From contig JAEEQI010000089.1 in the NCBI GenBank assembly GCA_016285215.1, positions 1 through 10,254 on the forward strand: a stretch of 10,254 nt of DNA, given 5' to 3'. Positions 7,614 through 10,254 of this stretch are shown in pieces (the first letter of the stretch is position 1; every line of letters begins with the position of its first letter). This DNA comes from Bacteroidales bacterium (GTDB taxonomy: Bacteria > Bacteroidota > Bacteroidia > Bacteroidales > UBA932). Below the pieces are notes generated by a model. That model was not told the origin of the DNA. It saw nothing but the letters and a program-made list of their open reading frames with translations, and searched no databases. The position numbers and the translations under genes are program-made.

Positions 7614-8932
7614 AGCATTATGTCAAGAATCATATGGTCGGTGGTCTTCATTCCGGCAGAACCAATGGTTCCGATATTCTGAATGGTTTTCTCCACGTCG
7701 TCTTCGATGATGCCATCGGTGGACGGGATGCAGGCCCCGCGGAGGGCCAGGACGGCGCTTTGAACGGCGCAGGAAACGCCCGATGCCACCTTCATAGCAC
7801 AGCCCACCTTGGCGCCGTCGCACACCATACCGGTGATGTTGCCGGCCATATTCTTGATGGCGGCGCAAATCTGCTCATAACCGCCGCCCTGCAGGTACAC
7901 AATGCCGCAGGCGCTGCCGGTAGAGGCCACCACGCAGCCGCAAAGGGCCGATAACTTACCCAGATAATGCTTGATATGGATGGCCACCAGATTGCTCAGA
8001 ATAAGGGCGCGGGTGAGGCGCTCGTCGTCTACCTTGTACTTGAGGGCATAGGCAATGACCGGCATACTCACGGTAATGCCCTGGTTACCGCTGCCGCTGT
8101 TGGACATAGCGGGCAGGGTGCAGCCGGCCATACGGGCATCGGAGGCCGCGGCCGTCATACCCATAGCAAAGCTCAGGAAATCGTCTCCAAAGACCTCCTT
8201 CTGGTTTTCGCGGATGGCTTTGCCTACCTGGAGGCCGTAGTTGCCCTTGAGGCCTTCCTGGGCCAGGGCCAGGTTATAGGTGCGGTCTTCCAGGATGAAG
8301 GAAATCTGCTCATAGGGGGCCGATGAGGCAAAGGTGACAATATCTTTGACGGTAAGGTCATATTCTTCGATGGAACGCTCCGTAGCGGCTGCGCCGGACT
8401 CGGAGCTCATCAGGATCCTGTCGGCGTAGCTGGTTTCCACTATGCGGTCGTGGTCGTCTTCGATGACGGCGTAGGCGTGGGGGTCCACTTCTGCGCTGGC
8501 AATGGCTCCGCCTTCCACCGCCACCGTGGCTTTTACATACAGCAAGTGCTCCGTATCGGCCACGCTTACCTTCACCTTCTTCTGGGCCACCAGCTCCTTG
8601 GCACGTGCCACCGCTTCTTCATTGAGGGCGCTCAGCACCTCCAGGCCGCGAGAAGAATCTCCGCAGACGGCACCCAGGGCCGCCGCTACGGGAAGGCCCA
8701 CCATGCCGGTACCGGGAATGCCCACACCCATCCCGTTCTTGAGGATGTTGCCGCTCACGGAAATGTCCAAGCGGAAATCGGCCTTTAAGCGCCAATTTCC
8801 GCTGCAAGTACAGTTTTCACTGATAATCTCCACGGCTTTGGCTACGGCCAAGGCCACGGCTATGGGCTCGGTACAGCCCAGGGCGGGCTTTACCTCGCGG
8901 TGAATGAGGGCAATGATTTGCTCAGAGGTCAT
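7604..8932 (-). CDS. cyuA: L-cysteine desulfidase (CyuA/YhaM family, formerly UPF0597)
   Basis: This 442-residue cytoplasmic enzyme belongs to the CyuA/YhaM family, related to the L-serine dehydratase alpha subunit. Characterised members break L-cysteine into pyruvate, ammonia and sulfide with an oxygen-sensitive [4Fe-4S] cluster. The N-terminal block REVKPALGCTEPIAVALA (12-29) contains the conserved C20. MSNSGSGNQGI (276-286) is the substrate-binding-like motif shared with serine dehydratases. C331, C371 (MVCDGAKVGCA) and C378 are the likely cluster ligands, judged from position and spacing. The length is normal for the family. The ATG at 8932 overlaps the dsbD stop as ATGA, and its TAA lies inside the start of the fucosidase gene. 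Activity on other amino acids such as serine is possible. Family assignment is strong; the substrate is taken from characterised relatives. Confidence 0.92.
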   Translation of the reverse strand: MTSEQIIALIHREVKPALGCTEPIAVALAVAKAVEIISENCTCSGNWRLKADFRLDISVSGNILKNGMGVGIPGTGMVGLPVAAALGAVCGDSSRGLEVLSALNEEAVARAKELVAQKKVKVSVADTEHLLYVKATVAVEGGAIASAEVDPHAYAVIEDDHDRIVETSYADRILMSSESGAAATERSIEEYDLTVKDIVTFASSAPYEQISFILEDRTYNLALAQEGLKGNYGLQVGKAIRENQKEVFGDDFLSFAMGMTAAASDARMAGCTLPAMSNSGSGNQGITVSMPVIAYALKYKVDDERLTRALILSNLVAIHIKHYLGKLSALCGCVVASTGSACGIVYLQGGGYEQICAAIKNMAGNITGMVCDGAKVGCAMKVASGVSCAVQSAVLALRGACIPSTDGIIEDDVEKTIQNIGTIGSAGMKTTDHMILDIMLCK

Positions 8933-10254
8933 AAAAGATCCAGGAATTTGACAAAGGCGTCCGTATCCAGATTGTAGCCGCGGGGACCGGAGAGGGTCTT
9001 ACCCTGTGCGTCCAGCAGGAAGTAGTTGGGCTGGGAATTCACGCCAAAGCGCTCCAGCACCAAGTTGGAGTTCACGCGGCCCACGTCCTTGAGGACTTTG
9101 CCGCTTTCGGTGGTAACCCACTTTTCCTGAGGAAGGCGGGTCTTATCATCTACATACAGGGATACAATTACATAGTTGTCCTGCAGGCGCTGCAGCACGC
9201 GGGGGTCGCTCCAGACACGGGCTTCCATCTCGCGGCAGTTCACGCAGCCGTGGCCGGTGATGTCCACAAACACTTTTTTGCCCTGTTCTGCTGCGGCGGC
9301 GATGCCGTCCTCCAGGCTGCTGTAGCCGGTGAGGCCGTGCGGAAGCTTTACTTCAGAGCCATAGAGCGTGGTGGTGGCAGGGGCCGGAGCCACGGCCGCC
9401 GGACCGCTTCCCAGCACAAAGTCCTGTGTCTCAAGGGGCGGAAGATAGCCGCTGAGAGCCTTGAGGGGCGCACCCCACATACCGGGAATGAGATAGACCA
9501 CAAAGGCAAAGTCAATGATAACCAGAACCAGCCGGCCCACGGAAACGTACTCCAGGGGGCTGTCGTGCTTGAAGCGGATCTTGCCCAGCAGGTACAAGCC
9601 CAGGAGGGCAAAGCAAACAATCCAGATAGCCAGATAGACTTCCCGGTCCAGGATATGCCAGTGATAGGTCTGGTCGGCCGTGCTCAGGAACTTGAGACCC
9701 AGGGCAATCTCAATAAAGCCCAGTACCACCTTCACGCTGTTGAGCCAGCCGCCGCTCTTGGGCAGCTTCTTGAGGATGGACGGGAAGAAGGCCAGCAGGG
9801 TAAAAGGAAGGGCAAAGGCAATGCTGAAAGCCAGCATCGTGACCATAGGGGCCCAGAACTCTCCCTGGGTGCTCTTGATGAGCACGGTGCCCACAATGGG
9901 ACCGGTGCAGCTAAAGCTCACCAGCACCAGTGTCAGGGCCAGGAAGAACACACCCAGGAGGCCGCCCTTGCTGCTTCCGGCATCGGCCTTGGTGGTCCAG
10001 CTGGAGGGCAGGGTAATCTCAAAGGCGCCAAAGAAGGATGCAGCAAACACCATGAAGATTACAAAGAACAGGATGTTGGGCAGCCAGTGCGTAGACAGCC
10101 AGTTGAAGATATCCGCCGTAACGGCCGAACCGCCTGCAGCCCACGTAAGGCCAATGATGAGGCAGATGGGAACCGTATAAAGCAGAACGATAAAGAGGCC
10201 ATACATGAACGCGTTGAAGCGTCCTTTGGCGGGGGTACCGGACTGCTTGATGAA
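8929..10254 (-). CDS. dsbD: DsbD-type thiol:disulfide interchange protein (5' end outside window)
   Basis: The frame is open to the right edge. An ATG at 10206 is internal, because 16 in-frame codons upstream (FIKQSGTPAKGRFNAF) continue the protein and match the conserved DsbD membrane segment. So 441 residues are visible and the true start is missing. DsbD carries electrons from cytoplasmic thioredoxin across the inner membrane to periplasmic thiol proteins. The visible part starts within the membrane domain. SFSCTGPIVGT holds the second cysteine of the transmembrane redox pair (visible residue 116); the first cysteine and any N-terminal periplasmic domain lie beyond the window. After a Pro/Ala-rich linker comes the C-terminal thioredoxin-like domain with GHGCVNCREME (CxxC at visible residues 337-340) and the cis-proline-region motif NSQPNYFLLD. 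It lies upstream of cyuA with a 4-base ATGA overlap. Confidence 0.93.
   Translation of the reverse strand, partial: FIKQSGTPAKGRFNAFMYGLFIVLLYTVPICLIIGLTWAAGGSAVTADIFNWLSTHWLPNILFFVIFMVFAASFFGAFEITLPSSWTTKADAGSSKGGLLGVFFLALTLVLVSFSCTGPIVGTVLIKSTQGEFWAPMVTMLAFSIAFALPFTLLAFFPSILKKLPKSGGWLNSVKVVLGFIEIALGLKFLSTADQTYHWHILDREVYLAIWIVCFALLGLYLLGKIRFKHDSPLEYVSVGRLVLVIIDFAFVVYLIPGMWGAPLKALSGYLPPLETQDFVLGSGPAAVAPAPATTTLYGSEVKLPHGLTGYSSLEDGIAAAAEQGKKVFVDITGHGCVNCREMEARVWSDPRVLQRLQDNYVIVSLYVDDKTRLPQEKWVTTESGKVLKDVGRVNSNLVLERFGVNSQPNYFLLDAQGKTLSGPRGYNLDTDAFVKFLDLL

Noticed and set aside
8929..10206. ATG at 10206 as the start of dsbD
   Set aside because: In-frame codons continue upstream to the edge with conserved DsbD-like sequence, and the first membrane cysteine and N-terminal part would be missing if it started here.

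Overview
The window looks like chromosomal DNA from a gut-type member of the Bacteroidales. The reasons are a close match to the Bacteroidetes promoter consensus (TAnnTTTG, with a TTG about 20 bases upstream), genes that mostly lack Shine-Dalgarno sites, lipoprotein signals on a GH29 fucosidase and on an ABC-transporter binding protein, and a Bacteroidetes-style DsbD and alginate-export-like barrel. Codon use is GC-rich (GCC, GGC, CTG dominate), which fits a high-GC Bacteroidales lineage better than Bacteroides proper. I cannot name the genus.

The window is very dense: eight protein genes and only one intergenic gap above 100 bases (3447-3558). That gap holds divergent promoters. Leftwards runs a three-gene unit (3446 to 1). 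It encodes a lipoprotein-type amino-acid binding domain fused to an ABC permease, then an ABC ATPase with a C-terminal extension (4-base ATGA overlap), then an outer-membrane beta-barrel that runs off the left edge (12-base gap). Together these could form an import route from the outer to the inner membrane.

Rightwards runs a second three-gene unit (3559 to 6265): a small nitroreductase, an NhaC-type sodium/proton antiporter (one-base TAATG overlap) and an EamA/DMT-type transporter (2-base gap).

The right third is a leftward unit (10254 to 6255) whose promoter lies outside the window. It contains a 5'-truncated dsbD, cyuA for L-cysteine desulfidase (4-base overlap) and a GH29 alpha-L-fucosidase lipoprotein (10-base overlap). 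The fucosidase converges on the EamA gene and their 3' ends overlap by 11 bases.

Most genes belong to known families. The least ordinary points are the apparent reversed order of the two binding-protein lobes in the ABC permease fusion, the C-terminal domain on its ATPase, and the outer-membrane barrel in the same operon. I saw no CRISPR array, RNA gene, insertion sequence, phage gene or repeat array.
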